Numbered from the stretch's first letter, positions 42,861 through 52,694 are shown. The stretch is DNA of 63,210 nucleotides from an uncultured Bacteroides sp. (GCA_948847595.1 CAQOGY010000017.1:1-63210), one strand, 5' to 3'. Program-made: numbers and translations. Notes: generated by a model from the letters alone, not told the origin.

Positions 42861-44170
42861 GAAAGTTTTTCCGACAACTTAGTTACCGATATTGGTTCAG
42901 GATAGTACTGACTGTCTGTGCTTGTCTGCTGACTGTCTGGTTTGGTTTTCAGAAGGAATATATAGGATTCGGTATCTGCATCATTCTGCTGATTCTTAGC
43001 ATCATATGGCAAATGCGGCTATACCGCCATCATATCAAGCAAGTACTTTTCATGATTGATGCTTTAGAGAATAACGACAATACTTTTCGTTTTCCCGAAG
43101 AAGACGGAACAATGGAAAGCAGGCAAATTAATGTAGCGCTCAACCGGGTTGGACATATCTTATATAATGTAAAGTCGGAAACAGCGCAACAGGAAAAATA
43201 CTACGAACTGATTTTGGACTTTGTCAGCACCGGATTGTTAGTGCTTAATGACAATGGGGCAGTCTATCAGAAGAACAAAGAAGCTCTGCGACTTATAGGA
43301 TTGAATATATTCACACACGTTCGCCAGTTAAGTAAAGTAGATACCGTATTGATGAACAGGGTGGAAAATTGCCGTCCCGGAGACAAGCTGCAAGTAACTT
43401 TCCATAATGAGCGGGGAACGGTCAACCTGTCCATACGCGTATCTGAAATCAATGTGCGCAAAGAGCATCTTCGCATCCTGGCACTGAATGACATTAATAC
43501 CGAACTGGACGAAAAGGAAATAGATTCATGGATTCGCCTGACGCGTGTACTTACGCATGAGATTATGAATTCGGTCACTCCCATCACTTCCCTTTGCGAC
43601 ACGCTCCTTTCCATGTCGGAGAGCAAAGACGAAGAAATCAGCCATGGATTGCAGACTATCAGCGCTACGGGAAAAGGACTGCTCTCTTTTGTAGAATCTT
43701 ACCGGCAGTTCACACGTATACCGACTCCCGAACCATCTTTATTCTATGTAAAGGCATTTATAGAAAGAATGGTCGAACTGGCCCGCCATCAGAACCCGTG
43801 TGACAATATCATCTTCCATACGGAGATTTCTCCTGCGGACTTAATTCTATATGCAGATGAGAATTTGATTTCGCAAGTGGTTATCAATCTCCTGAAGAAT
43901 GCCATTCAAGCTATCGGTAGCCAACCGGATGGAAAAATTGAAATTCAGGCTTATTGCAATGACACGGAAGAAATACTGATTGAAATAAAAAACAACGGCC
44001 CTGAAATCCCGTTAGAGATAGCGGAGCATATATTCATCCCTTTCTTTACCACCAAGGAAGGGGGTAGCGGAATCGGATTAAGCATCTCCCGTCAGATTAT
44101 GCGCCTTTCGGGCGGAAGTCTTACGTTACTGCCGGACAAGGAAACCAGGTTTATCCTTAAATTCAAATAA
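42857..44170 (+). CDS. Sensor histidine kinase, partner of the sigma-54 regulator
   Basis: 437 residues. Two close N-terminal membrane helices (~15-60), a PAS-like region and the catalytic core: H-box VLTHEIMNSVTPI, N-box LISQVVINLLKNAIQAI and G-boxes ending GGSGIGLSISRQI. The periplasmic loop is very short, so the signal is probably membrane-related or cytoplasmic. Translationally coupled to the regulator. Confidence 0.9.
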   Translation: MRKFFRQLSYRYWFRIVLTVCACLLTVWFGFQKEYIGFGICIILLILSIIWQMRLYRHHIKQVLFMIDALENNDNTFRFPEEDGTMESRQINVALNRVGHILYNVKSETAQQEKYYELILDFVSTGLLVLNDNGAVYQKNKEALRLIGLNIFTHVRQLSKVDTVLMNRVENCRPGDKLQVTFHNERGTVNLSIRVSEINVRKEHLRILALNDINTELDEKEIDSWIRLTRVLTHEIMNSVTPITSLCDTLLSMSESKDEEISHGLQTISATGKGLLSFVESYRQFTRIPTPEPSLFYVKAFIERMVELARHQNPCDNIIFHTEISPADLILYADENLISQVVINLLKNAIQAIGSQPDGKIEIQAYCNDTEEILIEIKNNGPEIPLEIAEHIFIPFFTTKEGGSGIGLSISRQIMRLSGGSLTLLPDKETRFILKFK

Positions 44171-44208
44171 TAACAGCCAACTATAACCCCAAATAATAAT
44201 AGCCGATT

Positions 44209-44877
44209 ATGATACCTACACTCATCAATAACCCGTTATTCCGTGGTATTACTCCTGAAAGGCTTTCCGCCGATTTGGAAGCAATCAGTTTCCACACCCG
44301 TTCTTATAAGAAAGGGGAAATACTCGCCCGGCAGGGAGATATGTGCAACCGCCTGGTCATCCTGACCCAAGGAAGTGTGCGCGGTGAAATGATTGACTAT
44401 TCGGGACGGCTTATCAAAGTGGAAGACATAGCTGCGCCAAGAGCCCTCGCCCCTTTGTTTCTTTTTGGAGAAGAGAACCGTTTTCCGGTAGAAGTGACTG
44501 CCAACGAACCGACGGAAGTTATCGAACTTCCCAAATCGAGCGTCCTGAACCTGTTTCGTAAGAACGAGCAGTTTTTGGAAAACTATATGAATCTTTCCGC
44601 CAATTATGCACGGACGTTATCGGATAAGCTGTTCTTCATGTCCTTCAAGACGATTCGGCAGAAACTGGCTTCTTATCTGCTCCGGTTGCATAAACAACAG
44701 CAGCAATTACACATCACTCTCGACCGTTCGCAACAGGAATTGAGTGATTATTTTGGAGTTTCCCGCCCTTCTTTGGCACGCGAACTGGCTCATATGCAGG
44801 AAGATGGTTTACTGACAGCCGACCGGAAGCATATTACGATTCTCCAAAAAGAATCGCTTATCCGGCTCATTCAATAA
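44209..44877 (+). CDS. Crp/Fnr-family regulator, HcpR-like
   Basis: 222 residues: an N-terminal cyclic-nucleotide-binding-type beta-roll (~15-120), a long dimer helix and a C-terminal winged HTH (LDRSQQELSDYFGVSRPSLARELAHM). The protein has only one Cys, so it does not carry an Fnr-type iron-sulfur cluster; heme-type NO sensing, as in HcpR, is possible. It precedes hcp by 140 bp, on the same strand, and a Crp/Fnr palindrome lies before hcp. Assignment to HcpR is from context. Confidence 0.75.
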   Translation: MIPTLINNPLFRGITPERLSADLEAISFHTRSYKKGEILARQGDMCNRLVILTQGSVRGEMIDYSGRLIKVEDIAAPRALAPLFLFGEENRFPVEVTANEPTEVIELPKSSVLNLFRKNEQFLENYMNLSANYARTLSDKLFFMSFKTIRQKLASYLLRLHKQQQQLHITLDRSQQELSDYFGVSRPSLARELAHMQEDGLLTADRKHITILQKESLIRLIQ

Positions 44878-44932
44878 AAAATTCGGGTAATTAATAGAAA
44901 ATCCGGAGTATTAATGAAAAAACATTCATCCT

Positions 44933-44948
44933 TGTAACATTGGTTACA
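44933..44948. promoter_or_regulatory. Crp/Fnr-type operator before hcp
   Basis: TGTAACATTGGTTACA is a perfect 6-4-6 dyad. Its centre is about 44 bp upstream of the predicted start, the usual activator position. The neighbouring regulator is the likely ligand-binding protein. Confidence 0.7.
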
Positions 44949-44970
44949 GAATTGGCTCAAACCTTTCCCC

Positions 44971-44978
44971 TACTTTTG
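44971..44978 (+). promoter_or_regulatory. -7 box of hcp
   Basis: TACTTTTG, consistent with TAnnTTTG. The -33 region is poor, as expected for an activated promoter. The implied leader is about 33 nt. Confidence 0.6.
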
Positions 44979-45017
44979 CGTTCAATAAACTATAAGACTA
45001 ATTAAAACGTAAAAGTT

Positions 45018-46649
45018 ATGAGTATGTTCTGTTATCAATGTCAAGAGACTGCAATGGGTACCGGTTGTACCTTGAAAGGAGTATGCGGTAAAACATCCGA
45101 AGTGGCTAATCTGCAAGACTTGTTACTCTTTGTAGTACGGGGAATTGCTGTCTACAACGAACACCTGCGCAAAGAGGGACATCCTTCTGAAGACGCAGAC
45201 AAATTTATCTACGATGCCCTGTTTATCACCATTACCAACGCCAACTTTGACAAGGATGCCATCACCCGGAAAATCAAAGAAGGATTGAAGCTGAAAAAAG
45301 AACTCGGCAGTAAGGTAACGATTCAAAATGCTCCCGACGAATGTCTTTGGGATGGCAATGAAAACGAGTTTGAAGAAAAATCGAAAACGGTAGGCGTACT
45401 TCGCACCCCGAACGAGGATATCCGTTCGCTGAAAGAACTGGTGCACTACGGACTGAAAGGAATGGCGGCTTATGTAGAGCATGCCAACAACCTGGGTTAC
45501 CAGTCACCGGAAATCTTTGCCTTTATGCAACACGCATTAGCGGAATTAACCCGTAATGACATTACCGTGGAAGAGTTGGTACAACTGACTTTGGAAACAG
45601 GGAAACATGGCGTATCCGCTATGGCACAACTGGACAAAGCGAATACAAGCAGCTACGGAAATCCCGAAATCACTGAAGTTAATATCGGTGTCCGCAACAA
45701 TCCGGGCATTCTTATCAGCGGACACGACCTGAAAGACCTCGAAGAACTGTTGGAACAAACCGAAGGTACGGGAGTAGACGTATATACCCACAGCGAAATG
45801 CTTCCCGCACATTACTATCCGCAATTGAAGAAATACAAACACCTGGCGGGGAACTATGGAAATGCCTGGTGGAAACAGAAAGAAGAATTTGAAAGTTTCA
45901 ACGGTCCTATCCTGTTTACCAGTAACTGTATCGTTCCCCCGCGTGCGAACGCTACTTACAAAGACCGTATTTATATCACAGGAGCCTGCGGACTGGAAGG
46001 CGCACATTATATCCCTGAACGGAAAGACGGAAAACCAAAAGACTTCTCCGCACTGATTGCCCATGCCAAGCAATGCCAGCCGCCCGTAGCCATCGAAAAC
46101 GGAACACTTATCGGCGGATTCGCCCATGCACAGGTGACAGCACTGGCTGATAAAGTGGTAGATGCTGTCAAGAGTGGAGCTATCCGCAAATTCTTTGTCA
46201 TGGCAGGATGTGACGGACGTATGAAAAGCCGTGAGTATTACACGGAATTTGCGCAGAAGTTACCGAAGGATACCGTTATCCTGACTGCCGGTTGCGCTAA
46301 ATACCGGTACAACAAATTAGCATTGGGTGATATTAACGGGATTCCCCGCGTACTGGATGCAGGACAATGTAACGACAGTTACTCATTAGCGGTTATCGCA
46401 CTGAAACTGAAAGAAATCTTCGGTCTGGACGATGTCAATAAACTGCCTATTGTTTATAATATTGCCTGGTATGAACAGAAAGCGGTTATCGTATTGTTAG
46501 CTCTATTGGCATTAGGTGTGAAGAATATCCACTTAGGCCCCACTCTCCCGGCCTTCCTGTCACCGAATGTAAAGAATGTATTGATTGAGCAATTCGGTAT
46601 CGGTGGTATCAGTACTGTAGACGAAGATATAATGAAATTCTTGTCATAA
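45018..46649 (+). CDS. hcp: Hybrid cluster protein (hydroxylamine/NO reductase)
   Basis: 543 residues. The N-terminal Cys set FCYQCQETAMGTGCTLKGVC (C-x2-C-x8-C-x5-C) ligates the [4Fe-4S] cluster of the strict-anaerobe type. Hybrid-cluster ligands lie in the C-terminal half, including SNCIVPP, TGACGLEG, ILTAGCAKYRYNK, DAGQCND. Hcp reduces NO or hydroxylamine and is part of nitrosative-stress defence. No NADH reductase (hcr) gene is adjacent. Confidence 0.96.
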   Translation: MSMFCYQCQETAMGTGCTLKGVCGKTSEVANLQDLLLFVVRGIAVYNEHLRKEGHPSEDADKFIYDALFITITNANFDKDAITRKIKEGLKLKKELGSKVTIQNAPDECLWDGNENEFEEKSKTVGVLRTPNEDIRSLKELVHYGLKGMAAYVEHANNLGYQSPEIFAFMQHALAELTRNDITVEELVQLTLETGKHGVSAMAQLDKANTSSYGNPEITEVNIGVRNNPGILISGHDLKDLEELLEQTEGTGVDVYTHSEMLPAHYYPQLKKYKHLAGNYGNAWWKQKEEFESFNGPILFTSNCIVPPRANATYKDRIYITGACGLEGAHYIPERKDGKPKDFSALIAHAKQCQPPVAIENGTLIGGFAHAQVTALADKVVDAVKSGAIRKFFVMAGCDGRMKSREYYTEFAQKLPKDTVILTAGCAKYRYNKLALGDINGIPRVLDAGQCNDSYSLAVIALKLKEIFGLDDVNKLPIVYNIAWYEQKAVIVLLALLALGVKNIHLGPTLPAFLSPNVKNVLIEQFGIGGISTVDEDIMKFLS

Positions 46650-46665
46650 ACCTTATATAAATAAA

Positions 46666-46708
46666 AATCACCCGCGCTACCGTTCATCAATCTGTGGTGC
46701 GGGTGATT
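46666..46708 (+). terminator. Terminator of hcp
   Basis: 10-bp stem AATCACCCGC (46666-46675) / GCGGGTGATT (46699-46708), then CTTTTCCTTTCT. The remaining 206 bp before the antiporter gene are A/T rich with no gene; a partial -7 box TAACTTCG is visible near 46858. Confidence 0.6.
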
Positions 46709-46914
46709 CTTTTCCTTTCTCCAAAAGCGTAAGATTATTTGAATCCATAAGTAGATTGTAGATAATTGAGTATAAAATTAATCTTTTTAGACTATTTAAC
46801 TACCTTTTTTGACAAAAATACATCCAAATAGGGGTTTTATTTGTTGTTAATAATGTGTAACTTCGCACAGTGAAAACCAATACGACAATTTTATAACTTT
46901 ATAATATATTGCCT

Positions 46915-48375
46915 ATGATATTTACAGCAGAAAACACCTTACTTATCGGTTCTATCTTACTTTTCGTCAGCATTGTCGTTGGAAAGACCGGATACCGCTT
47001 TGGAGTACCCACGTTATTACTGTTCCTTGTAGTGGGAATGATATTCGGAAGCGACGGTTTCGGACTCCAGTTCCATAATGCCAAAGAGGCGCAGTTCATC
47101 GGTATGGTCGCCTTGAGTATCATCCTTTTCTCGGGTGGTATGGACACGAAATTCAGAGAAATAAAACCTATATTAGGTTCCGGTATCGTGCTTTCCACTG
47201 TCGGAGTGCTATTAACAGCCCTATTCACCGGACTCTTTATTTGGTGGTTATCCGGCATGAGTTGGACGAACATTTATTTACCTATCACTACTTCCCTGCT
47301 ACTGGCAGCTACCATGTCATCTACCGACTCGGCTTCGGTGTTCGCCATTCTTCGTTCACAAAAGATGAACTTAAAGCACAATCTCCGCCCTATGCTGGAG
47401 TTGGAGAGTGGAAGTAATGACCCGATGGCATATATGCTTACCATTGTCCTGATACAGTTTATCCAATCGGCAGGCATGGGAGTCGGCGCTATCGCAATGT
47501 CCTTTATCATCCAGTTTATTGTAGGTGCCGCTGCCGGATATTTACTCGGCAAACTGGCTATCCGCATGTTGAATAAGCTTAATATTGACAATCAGGCGTT
47601 ATACCCTATCCTGTTACTGGCTTTTGTTTTCTTTACTTTCTCCATCACCGACTTGCTGAAAGGTAATGGATACCTGGCTGTATATATCGCCGGTATAATG
47701 GTAGGAAACAATAAAATCATGCATCGTAAGGAAATCTATACGTTTATGGACGGACTGACCTGGTTGTTCCAAATCATTATGTTCCTCTGCCTGGGATTGC
47801 TTGTCAATCCGCACGAAATGTTGGAAGTAGCTGTCGTTGCTTTGCTGATTGGCGTATTTATGATTGTTATCGGTCGCCCGCTAAGCGTATTCCTCTGCTT
47901 GCTCCCGTTCCGTAAAATAACGATGAAATCACGCTTGTTCGTGTCGTGGGTAGGATTGCGCGGGGCAGTTCCTATTATCTTCGCCACTTATCCGGTGGTT
48001 GCAGGAGTCGAAGGTTCGAATATTATCTTCAATATCGTGTTCTTCATTACCATTGTCTCACTGGTCGTGCAGGGTACTACCATTTCTTTTGTGGCACGTT
48101 TACTGCATCTCTCCGAACCACTGGAGAAAACAGGCAATGACTTCGGTGTCGAACTTCCGGAAGAAATAGACTCCGACCTCAGCGACATGACAATCACCCG
48201 GGAAATGCTGGAAGAAGCGGATACATTGAAAGATATGAATCTTCCCAAAGGTACACTGGTAATGATTGTGAAACGTGGAGATGAGTTCCTGATTCCCAAC
48301 GGAACATTGAAATTGCACGAGGGGGATAAACTATTGCTCATTTCCGAGAAATCCAAAGAGGAAGCAATAGAATAG
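46915..48375 (+). CDS. Potassium/proton antiporter (CvrA/NhaP2-like)
   Basis: 486 residues. About 12-13 membrane helices of the CPA type (LLFVSIVVGKTGYRFGVPTLLLFLVVGMIFGSDG..., SSTDSASVFAIL, LELESGSNDPMAYML with the ion-binding acidic residues), then a C-terminal TrkA-C (RCK_C) domain from ~410 (KGTLVMIVKRGDEFLIPNG). Predicted role: K+ or Na+ export coupled to H+ entry, controlled by a ligand of the RCK_C domain. ATG 46915 is preferred over TTG 46909. Confidence 0.88.
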   Translation: MIFTAENTLLIGSILLFVSIVVGKTGYRFGVPTLLLFLVVGMIFGSDGFGLQFHNAKEAQFIGMVALSIILFSGGMDTKFREIKPILGSGIVLSTVGVLLTALFTGLFIWWLSGMSWTNIYLPITTSLLLAATMSSTDSASVFAILRSQKMNLKHNLRPMLELESGSNDPMAYMLTIVLIQFIQSAGMGVGAIAMSFIIQFIVGAAAGYLLGKLAIRMLNKLNIDNQALYPILLLAFVFFTFSITDLLKGNGYLAVYIAGIMVGNNKIMHRKEIYTFMDGLTWLFQIIMFLCLGLLVNPHEMLEVAVVALLIGVFMIVIGRPLSVFLCLLPFRKITMKSRLFVSWVGLRGAVPIIFATYPVVAGVEGSNIIFNIVFFITIVSLVVQGTTISFVARLLHLSEPLEKTGNDFGVELPEEIDSDLSDMTITREMLEEADTLKDMNLPKGTLVMIVKRGDEFLIPNGTLKLHEGDKLLLISEKSKEEAIE

Positions 48376-48424
48376 GTACAATTTATGTATAGATTTGCCA
48401 GAACTTCGTTATAACTAATTATTT

Positions 48425-48500
48425 AGGCACGGATTACGCAGATTACACGGTTTTGACTAATTAATCTTTTGAGACCGTGAACTTCGTGTAATCCGTGCCT
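48425..48500. repeat. Hairpin-forming repeat, possibly a dispersed element
   Basis: 13-bp outer inverted repeat with an inner 6-bp stem and an A/T-rich loop. I recall related GGCACGGATTAC repeats in other Bacteroides intergenic regions. It may also terminate the antiporter transcript. Confidence 0.55.
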
Positions 48501-48681
48501 TATTATTATAATAAATATTTGATTTATCTGATACCTCTCAACGTTTCAAATATACCCGCCAATCAGCTTTAAGGAAGAAACGGGAAAAGCCCGCCGTCAG
48601 CCCGAAAGGAATTGTTCGGTCAGTCTCCGTTAATTAACCGTAAAACTTGAATTTAAAATTCGGTTTACACATATGAAGTAT

Positions 48682-48689
48682 TAATTTTG
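48682..48689 (+). promoter_or_regulatory. -7 box of the acyl-CoA ligase gene
   Basis: TAATTTTG matches the consensus. The start is placed near 48696, so ATG 48721 is the sensible start of the gene. Confidence 0.55.
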
Positions 48690-48720
48690 CGCAGTTTTTA
48701 ACTAAATGTGCAAGAATCGA

Positions 48721-50385
48721 ATGGAACAAGAACATCAGTTCATTGATTATATTGAGCAAAGTATTATCAAAAACTGGGACAAAGATGCCTTAACTGACTA
48801 TAAAGGAATCACCCTTCAATATAAAGACGTAGCGCGTAAAATCGCTAAATTTCACATCGTACTGGAAAGCGCCGGAATTCAGCCGGGAGATAAAATAGCA
48901 GTCTGCGGACGCAACAGTGCCCACTGGGCAGTTACTTTCTTAGCCACTATCACTTATGGAGCCGTTATCGTGCCTATCTTGCATGAATTCAAGGCGGACA
49001 ACATTCATAATATCGTCAATCACTCCGAAGCCAAACTACTTTTCGTCGGCGACCAGGCTTGGGAAAATCTGAATGAGGATGCCATGCCCTTACTGGAAGG
49101 TATTGCTTTGCTGACTGACTTTTCAGCCTTGGTATCACGGAACGAGAAGCTCACTTATGCCTTCGAACACCGGAACGCTATTTATGGCCAGCGGTATCCC
49201 AAGAATTTCCGACCGGAACACATCTGTTACCGGAAAGACAGGCCGGAAGAACTGGCGATTATCAACTATACTTCAGGCACTACGGGATATTCAAAAGGAG
49301 TCATGCTCCCCTACCGCAGCATTTGGTCGAACGTGGCGTATTGCTTCGAGATGCTTCCGCTTAAACCGGGAGACAACATCGTTTCCATGCTTCCTATGGG
49401 TCATGTATTCGGTATGGTGTACGACTTTCTGTACGGATTCTCGGCAGGTGCGCATATCTACTTCCTGACGCGTATGCCGTCTCCGAAAATCATTTCCCAG
49501 TCTTTCTCGGAAATCAAACCAAGAGTAATCTCTTGTGTGCCTTTGATTGTAGAAAAGATTATCAAGAAGGATATTCTGCCTAAAGTGGACAGCAAGATTG
49601 GCAAGTTATTGCTCAAAGTGCCTATTGTCAATGACAAGATTAAGTCTTTGGCACGTCAGGCCGCTATGGAAATATTCGGTGGTAACTTTGACGAAATCAT
49701 TATCGGCGGCGCTCCTTTCAATGCCGAAGTGGAAGCTTTCCTTAAAAAGATAGGATTCCCCTACACTATTGCTTACGGTATGACCGAATGTGGGCCGATA
49801 ATCTGTTCCAGCCGTTGGGAAACGTTGAAGTTGGCTTCCTGCGGGAAAGCAACGACACGCATGGAAGTGAAAATCGACTCACCGGATCCCCAAACCCATG
49901 CCGGAGAAATCATTTGCAGAGGAGCCAATATGATGTTGGGATACTACAAAAATCCCGAAGCTACTGCACAAATCATAGATGTACACGGCTGGCTGCATAC
50001 GGGCGACCTCGGAACAATGGATGAAGAAGGATATATAACGGTTCGTGGCCGTAGCAAAAACCTGCTTCTTACTTCGAGCGGACAGAACATCTATCCCGAA
50101 GAGATTGAAAGCAAATTGAACAATATGCCGTATGTTTCGGAGTCCATTATCGTCTTGCAGCATGAAAAACTGGTAGCTCTTATTTATCCGGATTTCGATG
50201 ACGCTTTTGCGCATGGATTGCAGCAGGCGGATATTCAGAAAGTAATGGAACAGAACCGTATCGAACTGAATCAGCAGCTTCCCAACTATTCTCAAATAAG
50301 CAAGATTAAAATTCATTTCGAGGAATTTGAAAAGACGGCGAAGAAATCAATCAAACGCTTTATGTATCAGGAAGCGAAAGGATAA
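48721..50385 (+). CDS. AMP-forming acyl-CoA synthetase (long-chain fatty acid type)
   Basis: 554 residues of the ANL superfamily. P-loop motif YTSGTTGYSKGVM, YGMTECGPI (A5), HTGDLGTMDEEGYITVRGRSK (A7-A8) and a C-terminal KTAKKSIKRF with the catalytic Lys are complete. Sequence style fits a long-chain fatty acid CoA ligase, for phospholipid recycling or uptake of host fatty acids. An upstream GTG (48706) would precede the promoter-derived start and is less likely. Confidence 0.88.
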   Translation: MEQEHQFIDYIEQSIIKNWDKDALTDYKGITLQYKDVARKIAKFHIVLESAGIQPGDKIAVCGRNSAHWAVTFLATITYGAVIVPILHEFKADNIHNIVNHSEAKLLFVGDQAWENLNEDAMPLLEGIALLTDFSALVSRNEKLTYAFEHRNAIYGQRYPKNFRPEHICYRKDRPEELAIINYTSGTTGYSKGVMLPYRSIWSNVAYCFEMLPLKPGDNIVSMLPMGHVFGMVYDFLYGFSAGAHIYFLTRMPSPKIISQSFSEIKPRVISCVPLIVEKIIKKDILPKVDSKIGKLLLKVPIVNDKIKSLARQAAMEIFGGNFDEIIIGGAPFNAEVEAFLKKIGFPYTIAYGMTECGPIICSSRWETLKLASCGKATTRMEVKIDSPDPQTHAGEIICRGANMMLGYYKNPEATAQIIDVHGWLHTGDLGTMDEEGYITVRGRSKNLLLTSSGQNIYPEEIESKLNNMPYVSESIIVLQHEKLVALIYPDFDDAFAHGLQQADIQKVMEQNRIELNQQLPNYSQISKIKIHFEEFEKTAKKSIKRFMYQEAKG

Positions 50386-50446
50386 TGCAGTTGGACATGG
50401 ATATTGTCTCACAATTAAATGATATTTTTTTTGCAGACAGAATAAT

Positions 50447-50569
50447 ATTTTCTTTAGACAGAAGAACATAAGAACAAAAGATGAAACAACAATAGTAGTT
50501 TAATGACCGGCAGAAATAATTTTCCAAGCGCAGCCTTTATGTTCTTTTGTTCTTATGTCTAAAGAAAAT
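50447..50569. repeat. Imperfect long inverted repeat between convergent genes
   Basis: The 26 bp at 50544-50569 are complementary to 50447-50480, except for an 8-bp insertion (AGAAGAAC) in the left arm. The 63-bp centre contains no gene. It may act as a bidirectional terminator or be a relic of a small mobile element. Confidence 0.6.
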
Positions 50570-50594
50570 ACCCATTTATAATACCAATTTTGAA

Positions 50595-52604
50595 TTAAAG
50601 CGGCATGAACGAAACAGCCTGTCCACCGCCGGCAGCCATCCGCACAGTCAATGTATTTTCGGAAGTCACCGTCTGCTCTGTTATCTGATAATCCGTAGGA
50701 TTCGTTTTCCAGTCCGCAGCTTCTCCATCGGCATAGATGATAGCTTTATACTGTTTTCCCGGTTCCAGGAAATCCAGCTTTATCTCCAGTGTACGCGGCT
50801 TCTCGTTGGTAGCTGCTCCTAAGAAATAATTGTCTTTTGCTTTACGCACGACTGCTACAAACTCTCCCGGCTCTCCTGCCAATGCTTTCGATTCGTCACA
50901 ATCCGGATTAAAATCACGGAAGAACTGGAAAGCAGGATGTCCCTCGTAATGTTCTATCATGTCAGAAGCCATTTGCAGAGGAGAATACAGAATTACCCAG
51001 TTAGCGAGCTGTTTTGCCAAAGTTGTATTCACACGGCTGTTTCCCTTATCCTGGTCGTTCCATTTCTGACGACGGGGAGAATCTTTAGTCTGTAAGAACA
51101 GAATGTCAAAAGTTCCCGGAGTGTAATCCATCGGGCCGGACAACAGACGGGTAAACGGCAGCATCACATGATGGGAAGGCGGGTTGCCTTCGCTCCATGC
51201 ATTCCATTCCATCCCTCTGGCACCCTCGCGAGTCATCATATTAGGCCATGTACGGCGGACTCCGGTATCCTTAATCGGTTCGTGCGCATCAAGCGTCATT
51301 TTATGGCGGGCAACCGTTTCCACCACTTTCTGATAGTGGTTGACTCCATACTGTCCGTGATGTGAAAGTCCGTCCGGGAAAGCTCCTGCATAACCGGTTT
51401 TCAGAATCGTAATGCCATGGTCGGTGTACCATTGCATTGCACGATCCATCTGACGCTCATAGTTAGGGATATTTCCACCTGTCTCATGGTGGCCGATGAT
51501 TTCAATGCCTTTCTCTTTGGCATAACGAACTATCTCGTCAATATCAAAATCGGCATAAGGCTTCGTAAAGTCAAAGTTCTGCATACCGCCCCAACTTTCC
51601 CAGCCTTCGTTCCAGCCTTCAAACAAGACGCCTTCTATATTATTGGCGGCGGCGAAGTCGATATATTTTTTAGCATTGGCCGTAGTGGCTCCGTGACGTT
51701 CGTCCATCTTCCAGGTTTCTACGCCGAGATGCATTCCCCACCAGACTCCGACATACTTCAACGGGCGAATCCAGTCGGTAGTTTCCAGTACACAAGGGTC
51801 ATTCAGATTCAGAATCAATGAAGAATTGATAAGTCCGACAGCTTCGGGAGCAATCTGAATGGTGCGCCAGGAAGTGGTGAAGTGGTTGCCTTTGCGCACT
51901 TTGATACCATCGGGCCATGGGGTAAGCTCCGCTTTCAATGTATAGTTACCTGCCTGCTTCAAGGTCATTTCGGAGAAGTCATACAAAGCTGCTTCATGGA
52001 TGCTTCCATACACGCCGTCCGCCGTTTTGAAAGTAAAGGGAGTATTGGCTGTTTCCACCTCGGAGACAGGTTGTTGCTTATATAGTAATTCATAAGTTTC
52101 CGCACTGGCAGGAATCGACCATGAAGTACCGTCCTGGCGGAAACGGAAAGTGGTCAGTTCATCCGTTATCATCAATGAATCTACTGTGGGGACGTTGTAT
52201 TCATAGCGGAACCCTACTCCATCATCGAACACACGGAAACGGAGCGTCAGTTCCACCTGATTCCCGTTAGTTAGGTTGACTGCCATTTCATTGTAATGGT
52301 TGCGGTTGGTTTTATTCTCGCCCCAGGGTTGTGTCCAAGTCTCGTCCTTGCTGGTAAAAGTTGTATTCTTTATTTGGAATCCTTCTCCCAAGACAACGCC
52401 GTTGCCTTCCGTGAATCCCATTGCCGAATTTTCAATTAATAAGGAATCACCTACCGAAACATTATAAAGTGGTCTGCCGTTTTCATCTACTGTAAAAGAC
52501 ATTTTAATATGACCGTCCGGTGATTTGACTTCTGTTTTCGGACTGCTACACGCATAACATCCCAGCATACACAGAAAAGCTCCGACTAAATAATTTATTT
52601 TCAT
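50595..52604 (-). CDS. GH97 inverting alpha-glucosidase (SusB-like)
   Basis: 669 residues; lipoprotein signal ending LGCYAC. A beta-sandwich N-terminal domain is followed by a TIM-barrel catalytic domain. Candidate catalytic glutamates: Glu374 (HHETGG), Glu442 (DAHEPI) and Glu466 (ARGMEWN), with spacing 68/24, closely matching the SusB trio as I recall it. The retaining branch of GH97 has an Asp in the strand where this protein has ILKTGY. Hence an inverting alpha-glucosidase of the SusB type is predicted. No SusC/SusD genes adjoin it. Confidence 0.85.
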   Translation of the reverse strand: MKINYLVGAFLCMLGCYACSSPKTEVKSPDGHIKMSFTVDENGRPLYNVSVGDSLLIENSAMGFTEGNGVVLGEGFQIKNTTFTSKDETWTQPWGENKTNRNHYNEMAVNLTNGNQVELTLRFRVFDDGVGFRYEYNVPTVDSLMITDELTTFRFRQDGTSWSIPASAETYELLYKQQPVSEVETANTPFTFKTADGVYGSIHEAALYDFSEMTLKQAGNYTLKAELTPWPDGIKVRKGNHFTTSWRTIQIAPEAVGLINSSLILNLNDPCVLETTDWIRPLKYVGVWWGMHLGVETWKMDERHGATTANAKKYIDFAAANNIEGVLFEGWNEGWESWGGMQNFDFTKPYADFDIDEIVRYAKEKGIEIIGHHETGGNIPNYERQMDRAMQWYTDHGITILKTGYAGAFPDGLSHHGQYGVNHYQKVVETVARHKMTLDAHEPIKDTGVRRTWPNMMTREGARGMEWNAWSEGNPPSHHVMLPFTRLLSGPMDYTPGTFDILFLQTKDSPRRQKWNDQDKGNSRVNTTLAKQLANWVILYSPLQMASDMIEHYEGHPAFQFFRDFNPDCDESKALAGEPGEFVAVVRKAKDNYFLGAATNEKPRTLEIKLDFLEPGKQYKAIIYADGEAADWKTNPTDYQITEQTVTSENTLTVRMAAGGGQAVSFMPL

Positions 52605-52694
52605 AGCATATCTCTTGTTTATATATAGTACAATTCAGAAACAAGAAACACTTAAATGTAAGGCGATTTTCTTTCTCCAAATGCAAAGAAAAAG

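Larger units (their letters stand above)
48376..48720. other. Intergenic region with a long hairpin repeat
   Basis: Contains a hairpin at 48425-48500: outer arms AGGCACGGATTAC / GTAATCCGTGCCT (13 bp) and an inner stem CACGGT / ACCGTG. This element type looks like a dispersed Bacteroides repeat. The rest has no gene. A -7 box TAATTTTG lies at 48682-48689. Confidence 0.6.
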
